A stretch of 64,000 nt of DNA from Pseudomonas faucium (GCF_021602585.1 NZ_BQIP01000010.1:62001-126000); one strand, 5' to 3'. Shown: positions 45,727 to 54,982, counted from the first letter of the stretch. Notes: generated by a model from the letters alone, not told the origin. Translations and numbers: made by a program.

Positions 45727-46977
45727 ATGCGCGATGCCTCCTTTGAAACCGATATTGCCGTGGTCGGCGCCGGCATCGTCGGCGTCGCCTGCGCCCTGCA
45801 ACTGGCCCGCCAGGGCCGCCGGGTGCTGCTGATCGACCGCCAGGCGCCGGGCCACGGCGCGTCCTACGGCAATGCCGGGCACCTGGCCACCGAGCAGGTG
45901 TTCCCCATCGCCGACCTGTCGATCCTCAAGCGCCTGCCGCGCATGCTGCTGGACCCGATGGGCCCGCTGCGGCTGGACTGGAAGTACCTGCCCAAGGCCC
46001 TGCCCTGGTTCACCCGGCTGCTGCTCAACCTGCGCCCGGCGCCGTTCCAGCGCAGCGTGGCCGGCATCCGCACGCTGAACGAAGGCAGCCTTGGCGCCTG
46101 GCAGCGTTTGCTCGGGTCGATCGGGCGCAGTGACCTGTTCAAGGAGGATGGCTCGCTGCTGGTGTTCGAGCGGCCCGAGTCGCGCCAGGCGCTGAACGCC
46201 TTGCGCGCGCGCATGCAGCAGCAGGGCGTGGCGGTGGACATGTGGTCGGGCGATGCCGTGCATGGCGCGGCGCCGCAGTTGAGTGCATCGATCCTGGGTG
46301 GCTTGTTCTTCCCGCGTACCGGGCATTTTCTCGACCCCTACCGGGTGGTTTGCGAACTGTTCGAGGCGGCCAAGGCCAGTGGCGTGCGGTTCGTGCAGGC
46401 GCAGGTCGATGGCGGGCACCTGGACGCCAACGGCGTCAAGCTCAGCAGTGACCAGGGCACATTCAGTGCGCGCCAGGTGCTGGTCAGTTGTGGTGCCCAC
46501 TCCGCGCAACTGACGGCGGCGCTGACCGGCAAGCGTGTGCCGCTGGACACCGAACGTGGCTACCACCTGATGTTGCCAGGTGAGCATCAGCGCCTGCCGT
46601 TTGCGGTCACCTCGCTGGAGCGCAAGTTCATCATGACGCCGATGACGGGCGGGCTGCGGCTGGCGGGCACGGTGGAGTTCGCAGGGTTGGACGCGCCGCC
46701 GAGCATGCAGCGGGCGTGGCAGTTGCACCGGCTGAGCAAGGGGCTGTTCACGCGGGAGCTGGGGATGGAGGGGGCGACGCCGTGGATGGGGTTCAGGCCT
46801 TCGCTGCCGGATTCGCTGCCGGTGATCGACCGGGTGTGTGATGGGCGGGTGCTGCTGGCGTTCGGGCATCAGCACCTGGGCCTGACCCAGGCGGCGGTGA
46901 CGGCGCAGTGGGTGGGGCGGTTGGCTGAGCAGGAACAGGTGGCGGGGGTGGCGGCTTACCGGATCGATCGGTTTTGA
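45727..46977 (+). CDS. FAD-dependent D-hydroxyproline dehydrogenase (DadA-like)
   Basis: 416 residues. N-terminal FAD-binding GxGxxG in VVGAGIVGVACALQLARQGRRVLLIDR; C-terminal substrate domain with RPSLPDSLPVIDR and the FGHQHLGLTQA Gly-rich loop. Acts on cis-4-hydroxy-D-proline, the product of the epimerase, and passes electrons to the respiratory chain (family inference). It ends the operon, and a REP pair lies between it and xenA. Confidence 0.9.
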   Translation: MRDASFETDIAVVGAGIVGVACALQLARQGRRVLLIDRQAPGHGASYGNAGHLATEQVFPIADLSILKRLPRMLLDPMGPLRLDWKYLPKALPWFTRLLLNLRPAPFQRSVAGIRTLNEGSLGAWQRLLGSIGRSDLFKEDGSLLVFERPESRQALNALRARMQQQGVAVDMWSGDAVHGAAPQLSASILGGLFFPRTGHFLDPYRVVCELFEAAKASGVRFVQAQVDGGHLDANGVKLSSDQGTFSARQVLVSCGAHSAQLTAALTGKRVPLDTERGYHLMLPGEHQRLPFAVTSLERKFIMTPMTGGLRLAGTVEFAGLDAPPSMQRAWQLHRLSKGLFTRELGMEGATPWMGFRPSLPDSLPVIDRVCDGRVLLAFGHQHLGLTQAAVTAQWVGRLAEQEQVAGVAAYRIDRF

Positions 46978-47083
46978 GGGGCCGCTGCGCGACCCCATCG
47001 CCGGCAAGCCGGCTCCCATAGGTACAGCGCCGTGATTGCTCTGTGGGAGCCGGCTTGCCGGCGATGGGGCTGCGCAGCAGCCC
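46978..47083. repeat. REP inverted pair with extended arms
   Basis: Opposed REP units (core 46994-47070) flanked by further inverted sequence (GGGCCGCTGCGC / GCGCAGCAGCCC), between convergent genes; a strong hairpin overall. Confidence 0.85.
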
Positions 47084-47093
47084 CTACGGTCAC

Positions 47094-48185
47094 TCAGCGA
47101 TAACGCTCAAGCCAATGCGCATACGGCGCTGGCAAGGTCCAGGAAGCCTTGTCCACACCCAGCTCCTTGGCCGCCGCATACGGCCAATGCGGGTCGGCCA
47201 GATGCGCACGCCCCACCGACACCAGGTCAAGCTGGCTGGCCTGCAGCGCCGCCTCGGCCAACTGCGGCGTACCAAAGCCCCACGCCGAGGTCACCGGCAA
47301 CCCCGCCTCGCGCCGCACGCGCTCGGCAATCGGCCCCATGAACGCCGGGCCCCACGGGATGTTGGTATCCGGGATGGTGAAGCCCACGCTGACACTCAGC
47401 AGGTCCAGGCCACCGGCCTTGAACAGGCGCGCCAGTTCGATGGACTCCTCCAGCGTCTGCTCATCCCGCCCGTCATATTCCAGCACGCCGAAACGCGCGG
47501 TCAGCGGCAGGTTTTCCGGCCACACCTCACGCACCGCCGCCAGGGTTTCCAGCAGGAAGCGGCTACGGTTCTCGAAGCTGCCGCCATAGGCATCGGTGCG
47601 CTGGTTGGAGTGCTCGGAGAAGAAGCTCTGGCCCAGGTAGCCGTGGGCAAAGTGCAGCTCGATCCACTCGAAACCGGCGTCACGCGCACGGCGGGCGGCA
47701 TCGACGAAGTCCTGCTTGACCCGGGCGATGTCGGCCAGGGTCATTTCCCGCGGCACTTTCGGCAGGTGCGCGCCGAAGGCGATGGCCGACGGGGCGAGGG
47801 TTTCCCAGCCACGGGCATCGTCGGCGGCGATGTGGTCGTCACCTTCCCACGGGCGGTTGGCGCTGGCCTTGCGCCCGGCGTGGGCGATCTGGATGCCCGG
47901 CACCGAACCTGCGGCCTTGATCGCCTGCACCACCGGCACGAAGGCCTGGGCATGGGCGTCGCTCCAGATACCGGCGCAGCCGGGGGTGATGCGCCCTTCC
48001 GGCGCCACCGCGGTGGCCTCGACCACCACCAGCCCCGCGCCACCGCGGGCCAGGCCCGCCAGGTGCACGTGGTGCCAGTCGTTGATCATGCCGTCCTCGG
48101 CCATGTACTGGCACATCGGCGGAATGGCGATGCGGTTGCGCAGGGTAACGTCCTTGAGGGTATAGGGTTGGAACAATGCAGACAT
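47094..48185 (-). CDS. xenA: ene-reductase / xenobiotic reductase A (Old Yellow Enzyme)
   Basis: 363 residues from ATG 48185 (GGAG upstream), exactly the XenA length. Cys25 in PMCQYM tunes the FMN, as in the thermophilic-like OYE class. ELHFAHGYLGQSFFSEHSNQR carries the substrate His/Tyr residues, and LTARFGVLEYDGRDE the phosphate contact. It reduces activated alkenes and nitro compounds with NADPH. It is divergent from an ArsR gene, and its -10 is covered by a palindrome. Confidence 0.95.
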   Translation of the reverse strand: MSALFQPYTLKDVTLRNRIAIPPMCQYMAEDGMINDWHHVHLAGLARGGAGLVVVEATAVAPEGRITPGCAGIWSDAHAQAFVPVVQAIKAAGSVPGIQIAHAGRKASANRPWEGDDHIAADDARGWETLAPSAIAFGAHLPKVPREMTLADIARVKQDFVDAARRARDAGFEWIELHFAHGYLGQSFFSEHSNQRTDAYGGSFENRSRFLLETLAAVREVWPENLPLTARFGVLEYDGRDEQTLEESIELARLFKAGGLDLLSVSVGFTIPDTNIPWGPAFMGPIAERVRREAGLPVTSAWGFGTPQLAEAALQASQLDLVSVGRAHLADPHWPYAAAKELGVDKASWTLPAPYAHWLERYR

Positions 48186-48218
48186 GGGCAGACTCCGTAG
48201 GGTCATCTGAATACGATT

Positions 48219-48236
48219 GTTCGATCATATTCGAAC
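48219..48236. promoter_or_regulatory. palindrome over the xenA -10, candidate ArsR operator
   Basis: GTTCGA-N6-TCGAAC, a perfect 6-bp inverted repeat. On the minus strand the xenA promoter reads TTCACA (48247-48252), 17 bases, TATGAT (48224-48229), so the palindrome overlaps the -10 box. An ArsR-family protein bound here would block xenA, and the ArsR gene lies just downstream in the other direction. Confidence 0.6.
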
Positions 48237-48264
48237 TATGGCAATTTGTGAAACCCCCGTTATC

Positions 48265-48573
48265 ATGGCGACCATGCGAGCCTACACACACCCCAACCCC
48301 GAAGACCTGATCCTGGAGCGCGTGCTCTATGCGCTGAGCGACCCCGTGCGCCTGGAAATCGTGCGCCACCTGGCGGGCGTGGCCGAGGCCAGTTGCGGCG
48401 AGCTGGATGGCGGCCGGCCGAAGTCGAGCATGTCGCACCACTTTCGCGTGTTGCGCGATGCCGGGCTGGTGCACACCCGCAATGTCGGCACCACCCACAT
48501 GAATTCGCTGCGCAGCGAAATGCTCGACGAGCGCTTTCCCGGCTTGCTGGAGTGCCTCCTGCGCCAGCAGTGA
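48265..48573 (+). CDS. ArsR-family repressor divergent from xenA
   Basis: 102 residues from ATG 48265 (ATG 48274 is also possible). Winged helix with LERVLYALSDPVRLEIVRHLAG, recognition helix GGRPKSSMSHHFRVLRDAGLV and beta wing. Only one Cys (SCGEL) in the DNA-binding part; no classical metal-binding ELCVCDL motif, so it may sense an organic or redox signal. It most likely represses xenA. Confidence 0.85.
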   Translation: MATMRAYTHPNPEDLILERVLYALSDPVRLEIVRHLAGVAEASCGELDGGRPKSSMSHHFRVLRDAGLVHTRNVGTTHMNSLRSEMLDERFPGLLECLLRQQ

Positions 48574-48612
48574 TCCCACCGATTCACCTCAGCTTGCCTG
48601 CCATATGCAATG

Positions 48613-48644
48613 CCTGTGGGAGCCGGCTTGCCGGCGATAGGGCC
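48613..48644. repeat. single REP element
   Basis: One REP unit between the ArsR and mqo genes, next to the terminator. Confidence 0.85.
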
Positions 48645-48653
48645 GCCACAGGC

Positions 48654-48689
48654 AAAAAAAAACCACGAGGTCACCCCCGTGGTTTTTTT
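48654..48689. terminator. bidirectional intrinsic terminator (arsR/mqo)
   Basis: A-run and CCACG stem, 10-base loop, CGTGG and T-run, giving a symmetric hairpin flanked by A and T runs. Works for both convergent genes. Confidence 0.8.
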
Positions 48690-48710
48690 CGATCACAACA
48701 AGGCCGCAGC

Positions 48711-50348
48711 TTACAGCGCCATGTCGTTCTCAGGCTTGCTTTCAACCGGCTGGGTCACGCCAGTGCTGGTGCCGACGCTCTGGTCGATCACCGGCGGCTT
48801 TTCCAGCTGCAGGACTTCAGCGGTGTAGTTCCACTCTTTCTGGGTAGCCGCTGCCGAATCATTCAGCTTGGTGCCGTAGCTCGGCACGATCTCTTTGATC
48901 TTGGCTTGCCACTCAGGCGTCGCGACCTTTTCCTTGAACACGGTTTCCAGCACGTTCAGCATGATCGGCGCCGCAGTCGAGGCACCTGGCGATGCACCCA
49001 GCAGGCCTGCGATGGTGCGGTCTTGCGAGGCTACCACTTCGGTGCCCAGCTTGAGCACGCCGCCCTTCTCTTCGTCACGCTTGATGATCTGCACGCGCTG
49101 GCCGGCCTGCCACAGTTTCCAGTCTTCCTTCTTGGCGTTCGGGAAGTAGGTGCGCAGGGCTTCGAAGCGGTCGTCGTCCGACAGCATCAGCTGGCCGGCG
49201 AGGTACTCGACCAGCGGGTACTGCTCGATACCGACCTTGGTCATCGGCCACACGTTGTGCGGGGTGGTGGTGCTCAGCAGGTCCAGGTACGAGCCGTTCT
49301 TCAGGAACTTGGTCGAGAAGGTGGCGAATGGCCCGAACAGGATCACGCGCTTGCCGTCCAGCACGCGGGTGTCCAGGTGCGGAACCGACATGGGCGGGGC
49401 ACCGGTCGAGGCGATGCCATAGGCCTTGGCCATGTGCTGCATGGCGATGGTCGGGTTCTCGGTCACCAGGAACGAGCCGCCTACCGGGAAGCCTGCGTAT
49501 TCCTTGGCTTCCGGAATGCCCGACTTCTGCAGCAGCTTCAGCGCACCGCCACCGGCACCGATGAACAGGAACTTGGCGTCGGTGGCCGATTCGGTACCGT
49601 CCTTCAGGTTCTTGTACTCGACGTGCCAGGAGCCGTCCTTGTTGCGGGTGATGTCCTGGACTTCGCTGGACAGTTGCAGGGTGAACTTGTCCTGGGTCTT
49701 CAGGTGGCCGACGAACTGGCGGGTGATCTCGCCGAAGTTGACGTCGGTGCCGATTGGCGTCCAGGTCACGGCCAGCTTCTGGTTAGGGTCGCGGCCTTCC
49801 ATCATCAGCGGGACCCACTTGGCGATCTGCGCGTGGTCCTCGGAGTACTGCATCGGGCGGAACAGCGGGCTGGCCTGCAGTGCGTCGTAACGCTTCTTGA
49901 GGAACTTGATGTTGTCATCGCCCCAGACGAAGCTCATGTGCGGGGTGGTGTTGATGAACGAGTGCGGGTTCTTCAGCACGCCCTGACGGACCTGCCACGA
50001 CCAGAACTGGCGGGAGATCTGGAAGGCTTCGTTGATTTCGATGGCCTTGGCGATGTTGACGTTGCCGTCTTTGTCTTCCGGGGTGTAGTTCAGCTCGGCC
50101 AGCGCGGAGTGGCCGGTACCGGCGTTGTTCCAGCCGTTGGAGCTTTCTTCGGCCACGCCATCGAGGCGCTCGACCATCTCCATCGACCAGCTTGGCTCCA
50201 GCTCGTGCAGCCACACGGCCAGGGTGGAGCTCATGATGCCGCCGCCGACCAGCAGCACATCGACTTTCTTGGTTTCTGCGGCGTGCGCTTGCATGAAGCT
50301 CGCAGCGACAGCCAGACCCAGCAAGGTCTTGCCAGCTTTCTTGAACAT
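48711..50348 (-). CDS. mqo: malate:quinone oxidoreductase with signal peptide
   Basis: 545 residues. FAD-binding [22 protein letters not shown] and the Mqo signature [34 protein letters not shown]. Oxidises malate to oxaloacetate and feeds the quinone pool. The first 23 residues ([20 protein letters not shown], then AHA) look like a Sec signal peptide before AETKKVDV, whereas most Mqo proteins act at the inner face of the cytoplasmic membrane. ATG 50348. Terminator at 48654. The 343-base gap to the LysE gene has no feature I can name. Confidence 0.9.
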   Translation of the reverse strand: MFKKAGKTLLGLAVAASFMQAHAAETKKVDVLLVGGGIMSSTLAVWLHELEPSWSMEMVERLDGVAEESSNGWNNAGTGHSALAELNYTPEDKDGNVNIAKAIEINEAFQISRQFWSWQVRQGVLKNPHSFINTTPHMSFVWGDDNIKFLKKRYDALQASPLFRPMQYSEDHAQIAKWVPLMMEGRDPNQKLAVTWTPIGTDVNFGEITRQFVGHLKTQDKFTLQLSSEVQDITRNKDGSWHVEYKNLKDGTESATDAKFLFIGAGGGALKLLQKSGIPEAKEYAGFPVGGSFLVTENPTIAMQHMAKAYGIASTGAPPMSVPHLDTRVLDGKRVILFGPFATFSTKFLKNGSYLDLLSTTTPHNVWPMTKVGIEQYPLVEYLAGQLMLSDDDRFEALRTYFPNAKKEDWKLWQAGQRVQIIKRDEEKGGVLKLGTEVVASQDRTIAGLLGASPGASTAAPIMLNVLETVFKEKVATPEWQAKIKEIVPSYGTKLNDSAAATQKEWNYTAEVLQLEKPPVIDQSVGTSTGVTQPVESKPENDMAL

Positions 50349-50691
50349 TGATCAATTCCAGTCTGTAGAACGGAGGACGGGCCTGTGGCTGGCCCAGGTG
50401 TTTCATGTTCTTCCGCGCAGGCTTGTTATGGTCATTGTTCAGCGGCCAGAGAACCAGAAAACGACCCAGGCTATTGTCGAATTGACCGACAGGGCTGAAT
50501 CGTTTCGCTGATTGTATTCTGAAATGCCAGCACAAACAAATTGCCGGCCGCGGCGTCAAGACGGCAGGTTGCCTCAGCGGCAGGTTGTCACGCTTGATTG
50601 CGCCGAATGACCGATCGAGCAGTTGAAATGCCGGTGGCGGCAGACGATAGTCAAGGCTTCGGCCACCGCACTGCCCTACAGGAGTTCTCCC

Positions 50692-51309
50692 ATGCTCGGC
50701 GTCACCGACTACGGCGCGTTCGTCATTGCCTTCATCATCATGCTGGCCATTCCCGGGCCCGGTAACTTCGCCCTGATCACCGCCACCGGCAAGGGCGGCA
50801 TCAAGGCCGGCCTGGCGGCAACCTGCGGGGTGATTGTCGGTGACCAGGTGCTGCTGTGGCTGGCGGTAGCGGGCGTTGCCGCCCTGCTCGTGGCCTACCC
50901 CGCCGCGTTCCACCTGGTGCAGTGGGCGGGTGCGGCGTACCTGGCCTACCTCGGGCTGCGCATGCTGCTGAGCAAACCCGGCGGCGCACCGCGCGTCAGC
51001 CGCATGGACAGCGGCCACTACCTGCGCCAGACCCTGCTGATCACCCTGCTCAACCCCAAGGCGATCATGTTCTACATGGCGTTCTTCCCGCTGTTCGTCG
51101 ACCCGGTGCGGCACCAGGGGCTGGTGACCTTTGGCTTCATGGCCGCGACCGTGGCGGTGGTGACCTTCCTGTACGGGTTGATTGCGGTGGTGCTGACCCA
51201 CCACCTGGCCGAGCGCATGCGCGCCAACCCGCGCATTGCCAACCTGTTCGAGCGCTTGGCGGGGGCTTGCCTGGTGGGGTTCGGGATCAAGCTCGCGGCG
51301 ATGCGCTGA
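50692..51309 (+). CDS. LysE-family exporter
   Basis: 205 residues from ATG 50692, AGGAG upstream. Six-helix LysE/RhtB fold with the motif IPGPGNFALITATGKGGIKAGLAATCGVIVGD at the start and TLLITLLNPKAIMFYMAFFPLFV in the middle. Exports amino acids or related compounds; substrate unknown. Followed by the toxin-antitoxin pair. Confidence 0.9.
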   Translation: MLGVTDYGAFVIAFIIMLAIPGPGNFALITATGKGGIKAGLAATCGVIVGDQVLLWLAVAGVAALLVAYPAAFHLVQWAGAAYLAYLGLRMLLSKPGGAPRVSRMDSGHYLRQTLLITLLNPKAIMFYMAFFPLFVDPVRHQGLVTFGFMAATVAVVTFLYGLIAVVLTHHLAERMRANPRIANLFERLAGACLVGFGIKLAAMR

Positions 51310-51353
51310 GGGTTCCTCAACGAAACAGCCATCCTAGCCTCGGGAGCCCAAGC

Positions 51354-51382
51354 CTGACAGGAAGTAGCTAGTAGGCTACACT
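51354..51382 (+). promoter_or_regulatory. toxin-antitoxin promoter and operator
   Basis: CTGACA (51354-51359), 17 bases, TACACT (51377-51382). A GTAGC-N6-GCTAC palindrome at 51364-51379 covers the spacer and part of the -10, a likely autoregulatory operator. A start point about seven bases after the -10 would fall on the toxin ATG itself, so the mRNA may be leaderless. Confidence 0.5.
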
Positions 51383-51387
51383 CGACA

Positions 51388-51693
51388 ATGACAAACGAGA
51401 TTCGCAGCACACCCCACTTCGATGACTGGCTCGCTGGTATCAAGGACCCTATCGGAAAAGCCGCGATTACCGCCCGTATCAGCCGAGCAGAATGCGGAAA
51501 CTTCGGCGACACAGAGCCGGTGGGTGATGGCGTCAGCGAAATGCGTGTATTCATCGGGCCCGGCTATCGCGCGTACTACGTACGAACCGGCCAAACCCGC
51601 TATCTGATGCTTTATGGCAGCGGCAAACGTGAGCAAAGTAAAGGCATCAAGCGAGCAAAGGAAATCCTGGACGATCTGCGAGGCAGGAAATGA
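51388..51693 (+). CDS. RelE/ParE-superfamily toxin (addiction module killer)
   Basis: 101 residues, matching the RelE/ParE-like killer family: FDDWLAGIKDPIGKAAITARISRAECGNFGDTEPVGDGVSEMRVFIGPGYRAYYVR in outline. Typical actions are mRNA cleavage on the ribosome or gyrase inhibition; this branch is not well defined. It has lower G+C than its neighbours and no Shine-Dalgarno. The antitoxin start overlaps its stop. Confidence 0.85.
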   Translation: MTNEIRSTPHFDDWLAGIKDPIGKAAITARISRAECGNFGDTEPVGDGVSEMRVFIGPGYRAYYVRTGQTRYLMLYGSGKREQSKGIKRAKEILDDLRGRK

Positions 51694-52049
51694 TGAGTAA
51701 TAACTACAGCCCCGAAGAGATGCCGATCCTCAATCTGGATCTGAGCAACACAAAGCGATTTGAAGCGTCCCGGTTTCTCGATAGCCCTGAAACCATTGCG
51801 GCATACTTGGCAGAAGCCTTGAAAAGCAATGACACGCACGTCTTGATGCATGCCATGGGCGAAGTGGCAAAGGCGAGAGGCGTGAACAAGCTCGCACAGG
51901 ATGCTGGCGTCAATCGCGAATCTCTTTACAAGACCTTCAAGGGAGGCAGCAAGACGCGCTTCGAGACCATCCAGAAGCTTATGCAGGCATTGGGTGTGGA
52001 GTTGACCGTGAGACCACTGCCTGAGCCGGCTATACGTGCCGCCGAGTAA
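51690..52049 (+). CDS. HTH antitoxin of the addiction module
   Basis: 119 residues. The C-terminal half is a helix-turn-helix (GVNKLAQDAGVNRESLYKTFKGGSKTRFETIQKLMQALGV) as in HigA-like antidotes. The N-terminal half may hold the toxin-binding part. ATG 51690 or 51693; the first overlaps the toxin stop by four bases. Codon use is more A+T-rich than nearby core genes, suggesting acquisition. Confidence 0.85.
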   Translation: MMSNNYSPEEMPILNLDLSNTKRFEASRFLDSPETIAAYLAEALKSNDTHVLMHAMGEVAKARGVNKLAQDAGVNRESLYKTFKGGSKTRFETIQKLMQALGVELTVRPLPEPAIRAAE

Positions 52050-52124
52050 CGGACGCGTCTGCACAACTTGAGCCCGGAAAACGCCAGGGGTGAGCAATCA
52101 CCCGAGTAGATTGCCAAAACGAAA

Positions 52125-52156
52125 AAGCCCCTGGAAACTTTAGTTTCCAGGGGCTT
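52125..52156 (-). terminator. intrinsic terminator of tRNA-Ser
   Basis: Perfect 14-bp stem (AAGCCCCTGGAAAC, TTTA loop, GTTTCCAGGGGCTT) followed on the minus strand by a T-rich tract, just after the tRNA. Confidence 0.85.
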
Positions 52157-52164
52157 CATCTTGT

Positions 52165-52255
52165 ATGGCGGAGAGATAGGGATTTGAACCCTAGGTACTG
52201 TTGCCAGTACAACGGATTTCGAATCCGTCCCGTTCGACCACTCCGGCATCTCTCC
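52165..52255 (-). tRNA. tRNA-Ser (anticodon CGA)
   Basis: 91 bases, transcribed from 52255 to 52165, 5' GGAGAGATGCCGGAGTGG and 3' end GCCA encoded. The anticodon loop ATTCGAAAT gives CGA, reading UCG. The long variable arm (GTACTGGCAACAGTAC) is typical for serine tRNA, and the T arm GGTTCAAATC is intact. Terminator at 52125-52156. Confidence 0.95.
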
Positions 52256-52347
52256 AATGCCGCGCATCATACCAGCGAATTCTGAAAACGCAAACCTTTA
52301 TTTTCAAAAAAATCGCGTGGTATCAGGCGCTTGCGTGAACGCGCCGG

Positions 52348-53058
52348 TTACAGCGGCACGCCCAGGCGCTTGGCAACTTCTTCGTAGGCTTCGATCACGT
52401 CGCCCAGGCCCTGGCGGAAGCGGTCCTTGTCCATCTTCTTGCGGGTTTCCTTGTCCCACAGGCGGCAGCCGTCGGGGCTGAACTCGTCACCCAGGACGAT
52501 CTGGCCGTGGAACACGCCGAACTCCAGCTTGAAGTCGACCAGCAGCAGGCCAGCATCGTCGAACAGCTTGCTCAGCACTTCGTTGACCTTCAGCGACAGC
52601 TTCTTCATCTCCACCAGCTGCTCGGCGGTGCCCCAGCCGAACGCGACAACGTGGGATTCGTTGATGAAGGGGTCGCCCTTCTCGTCGTTCTTCAGGAACA
52701 GCTCGAAGGTGGACGGCTCCAGCTTGATGCCCTCCTCCACGCCCAGGCGCTTGACCAGGCTGCCGGCGGCATAGTTACGCACCACGCACTCGACCGGGAT
52801 CATGTCCAGCTTCTTCACCAGGCACTCGTTGTCGCCCAGCAGCTTGTCGAACTGGGTCGGCACGCCGGCTTCTTCGAGCTTCTGCATGATGAAGGCGTTG
52901 AACTTGTTGTTCACCATGCCCTTGCGGTCGAGTTGTTCGATGCGCTTGCCGTCGAACGCCGAGGTGTCGTTACGGAACAGCAGGATCAAGCGGTCGGCGT
53001 CGTCGGTCTGGTAAACCGATTTGGCTTTGCCGCGGTAGAGTTCGTCGCGTTTTTCCAT
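52348..53058 (-). CDS. purC: SAICAR synthetase
   Basis: 236 residues, the usual bacterial PurC length. Motifs [29 protein letters not shown] (ATP binding), [18 protein letters not shown] and VDFKLEFG (aspartate site). Catalyses the eighth step of purine synthesis. ATG 53058 follows GGAG. It is the last gene of the conserved dapA-bamC-MBL-purC order. Confidence 0.95.
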   Translation of the reverse strand: MEKRDELYRGKAKSVYQTDDADRLILLFRNDTSAFDGKRIEQLDRKGMVNNKFNAFIMQKLEEAGVPTQFDKLLGDNECLVKKLDMIPVECVVRNYAAGSLVKRLGVEEGIKLEPSTFELFLKNDEKGDPFINESHVVAFGWGTAEQLVEMKKLSLKVNEVLSKLFDDAGLLLVDFKLEFGVFHGQIVLGDEFSPDGCRLWDKETRKKMDKDRFRQGLGDVIEAYEEVAKRLGVPL

Positions 53059-53089
53059 GGTGGAGGGCTCCGCTTGCTTGAGTGTTGGG

Positions 53090-53848
53090 CTAGGCGATTT
53101 CGCGCCAGTCGAGCCCATGTTCCTGATTCGCCACCTGGAGCCAGTCCGGGTCGCACCCAAGGGTGTCGACAAAGCACTGGCGGGCCAGTTGTGGCAGGTT
53201 GTTCTTGCTGCTGAGGTGGGCCAGCACCAGGTGTTGCAGGTTGCTCCAGCCCAACTCTTGCACCAGGCTCGCGGCCTGGTGGTTGTTCAAATGGCCTTGC
53301 ATGCCGCCCACGCGCTGCTTGAGGAAGTACGGGTAGTGCCCGCGCGCCAGCAGGTCGCGGCAGTGGTTGGCTTCGATCAGCAGGGCGTCCAGGCCTTGGT
53401 AGCGCTCCAGCAACCGGGTGTCGTAAGAACCCAGGTCGGTGAGCATGCCAAAGCGCCGGCGGCCGTCGCTGAGCACATACTGCAGCGGCTCGTAGGCATC
53501 GTGCTCGACCCGCGCCGCGCTCACGTCCAGGCAGCCGATGCGCAAGGTGTCGCCACAGGCGAGAAAACCGGCCACCTCCACCGGCTTGCGCAGGCCGCGC
53601 AAGGTCCCTTGGCTGAGGTAGACCGGTACATTGTAGCGCCGTGACAGCAAGCCCACCCCATGCACATGGTCGGCATGTTCGTGGGTGACCAGCACCGCGC
53701 TCAACTGCGCCGCCGACACCCCGAGCAGCGCCAGGCGCCGCTCGGTTTCGCGCAGGGAAAAGCCGCAATCGACCAGGATGAACGTGTCACCACTGGCGAT
53801 CAGCGTGCCATTTCCCTGGCTGCCGCTTCCAAGTACCGCGAAGCGCAC
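53090..53848 (-). CDS. MBL-fold metallohydrolase
   Basis: 252 residues. Zinc motif [11 protein letters not shown], later HDAYEPL and HLS; fold of the YycJ/WalJ group. Substrate unknown. The GTG start at 53848 directly abuts the bamC stop, so the genes are translationally coupled. Confidence 0.88.
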   Translation of the reverse strand: MRFAVLGSGSQGNGTLIASGDTFILVDCGFSLRETERRLALLGVSAAQLSAVLVTHEHADHVHGVGLLSRRYNVPVYLSQGTLRGLRKPVEVAGFLACGDTLRIGCLDVSAARVEHDAYEPLQYVLSDGRRRFGMLTDLGSYDTRLLERYQGLDALLIEANHCRDLLARGHYPYFLKQRVGGMQGHLNNHQAASLVQELGWSNLQHLVLAHLSSKNNLPQLARQCFVDTLGCDPDWLQVANQEHGLDWREIA

Positions 53849-54967
53849 TTAACCCAGGTGGTCCTGAATGGCGCTCAGCACGCGGCGGGCGACATCGGCC
53901 GGGGCCACGGTGTTGATGTTCTTCTCGACGGTAACCTGCACGCTCTCGCCCACCTTGCTCAGGCGAACCTGGTAGCGCTCGGCACGGGCTTCACGCTCTT
54001 CCTTGGTCGGCTCGCTGCCGAACATGCGGCTGAAGAAGCCCGGCTGGTTCTGCTTGTCGTCCGGCTTTTCCGACAGGTTGATGTAGTACAGGCCCAGGCT
54101 GCGGTTGATGTCCTCGACACGCCATTCGCCACCCTGCTCCAGGGCACGGCCCACGCCGGACCAGGCGCGGTCCAGGTCGGCGCCCAGGTACAGCACCGGG
54201 TTGCCGCTGCCGTCTTCGCTCAGGCTGACGCGGCTTGGCGCGTCGAAGTCGCGCGCGGCCAGCAGTGAAACCGAACCGCCCTTCTCGGCGCTGCGGTTCA
54301 TGCTGGCGAGCATTTCGTCGACCAGCAGCGCATCGGCGCCGGTGTTGCTGGAGCTGGACGGGAATGCGGTGTCGGCCGTGCTGCCCGCCGGGCGCTCGAC
54401 GCTGACGATGTACACCTCAGAGGTGTTGCGCTGCACGCCAGGCTCCATGCGAACACGCACGCGCACTTCGCTGTCACCGCTGCTGGCGGTGCTGGCCAGG
54501 CGCTGGCCGAGCGATGCCGACAGTTCGTCGAAACGCTGCCAGGTGGTGTTGAATTCGCCGGTTTGCGGGCGCTCTTCAGCGATGCGGAAACCGTTGTCCT
54601 CGAAGAACTGACGGGCCACCGGCCAGACTTCGGCCGGCGAGCGCTGGGCCAGCACCCAACGGCTGCTGCCGCTGCGCTGCAGGGTGAAATCGCTGACTTC
54701 GGCACCGCCAACCAACGGCTGCGGGCGCGGCACTTCGAACTCGCCGGTGGCGCGGTCGTCGGCCACGTTGCGCGGGATCGGCAGCAGCGGGTCGAGGCGC
54801 TTGACGCTGCTGGCGTCTGGCGGCAGCTGCATCGGCGCGGTGGGGTGGGCCTGCAGGTAATCGCTGCCGCGGTCGCGGAAATAGCCATCCTCGCCCCACA
54901 GCCAGCCACACCCACTGGTGCTGGAGATAATCAGGGCGAGCGCGGAAAGACCAGCCAGTCGCTTCAT
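53849..54967 (-). CDS. bamC: outer membrane assembly lipoprotein BamC
   Basis: 372 residues. Signal peptide with lipobox STSGC, then two helix-grip domains (WVLAQRSPAEVWPVARQFFEDNGFRI and the second VYLGADLDRAWSGVGRALEQGGEWRV-type domain). Part of the BAM complex that folds beta-barrel proteins. GAGGAAG lies before ATG 54967. 15 bases after dapA. Confidence 0.92.
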   Translation of the reverse strand: MKRLAGLSALALIISSTSGCGWLWGEDGYFRDRGSDYLQAHPTAPMQLPPDASSVKRLDPLLPIPRNVADDRATGEFEVPRPQPLVGGAEVSDFTLQRSGSSRWVLAQRSPAEVWPVARQFFEDNGFRIAEERPQTGEFNTTWQRFDELSASLGQRLASTASSGDSEVRVRVRMEPGVQRNTSEVYIVSVERPAGSTADTAFPSSSSNTGADALLVDEMLASMNRSAEKGGSVSLLAARDFDAPSRVSLSEDGSGNPVLYLGADLDRAWSGVGRALEQGGEWRVEDINRSLGLYYINLSEKPDDKQNQPGFFSRMFGSEPTKEEREARAERYQVRLSKVGESVQVTVEKNINTVAPADVARRVLSAIQDHLG

Positions 54968-54982
54968 GCGGTGTACTTCCTC

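Noticed and set aside
44104-47019. A 971-residue open frame on the minus strand across the hydroxyproline genes
   Set aside because: It is antisense to two clear enzyme genes and begins within a REP; the high G+C makes long empty frames common. The same holds for the plus-strand frames at 28009-30330, 48393-50351 and 17665-19344.
51388-52255. Integrative element at tRNA-Ser
   Set aside because: No integrase, no repeat of the tRNA 3' end nearby; only a small toxin-antitoxin pair.
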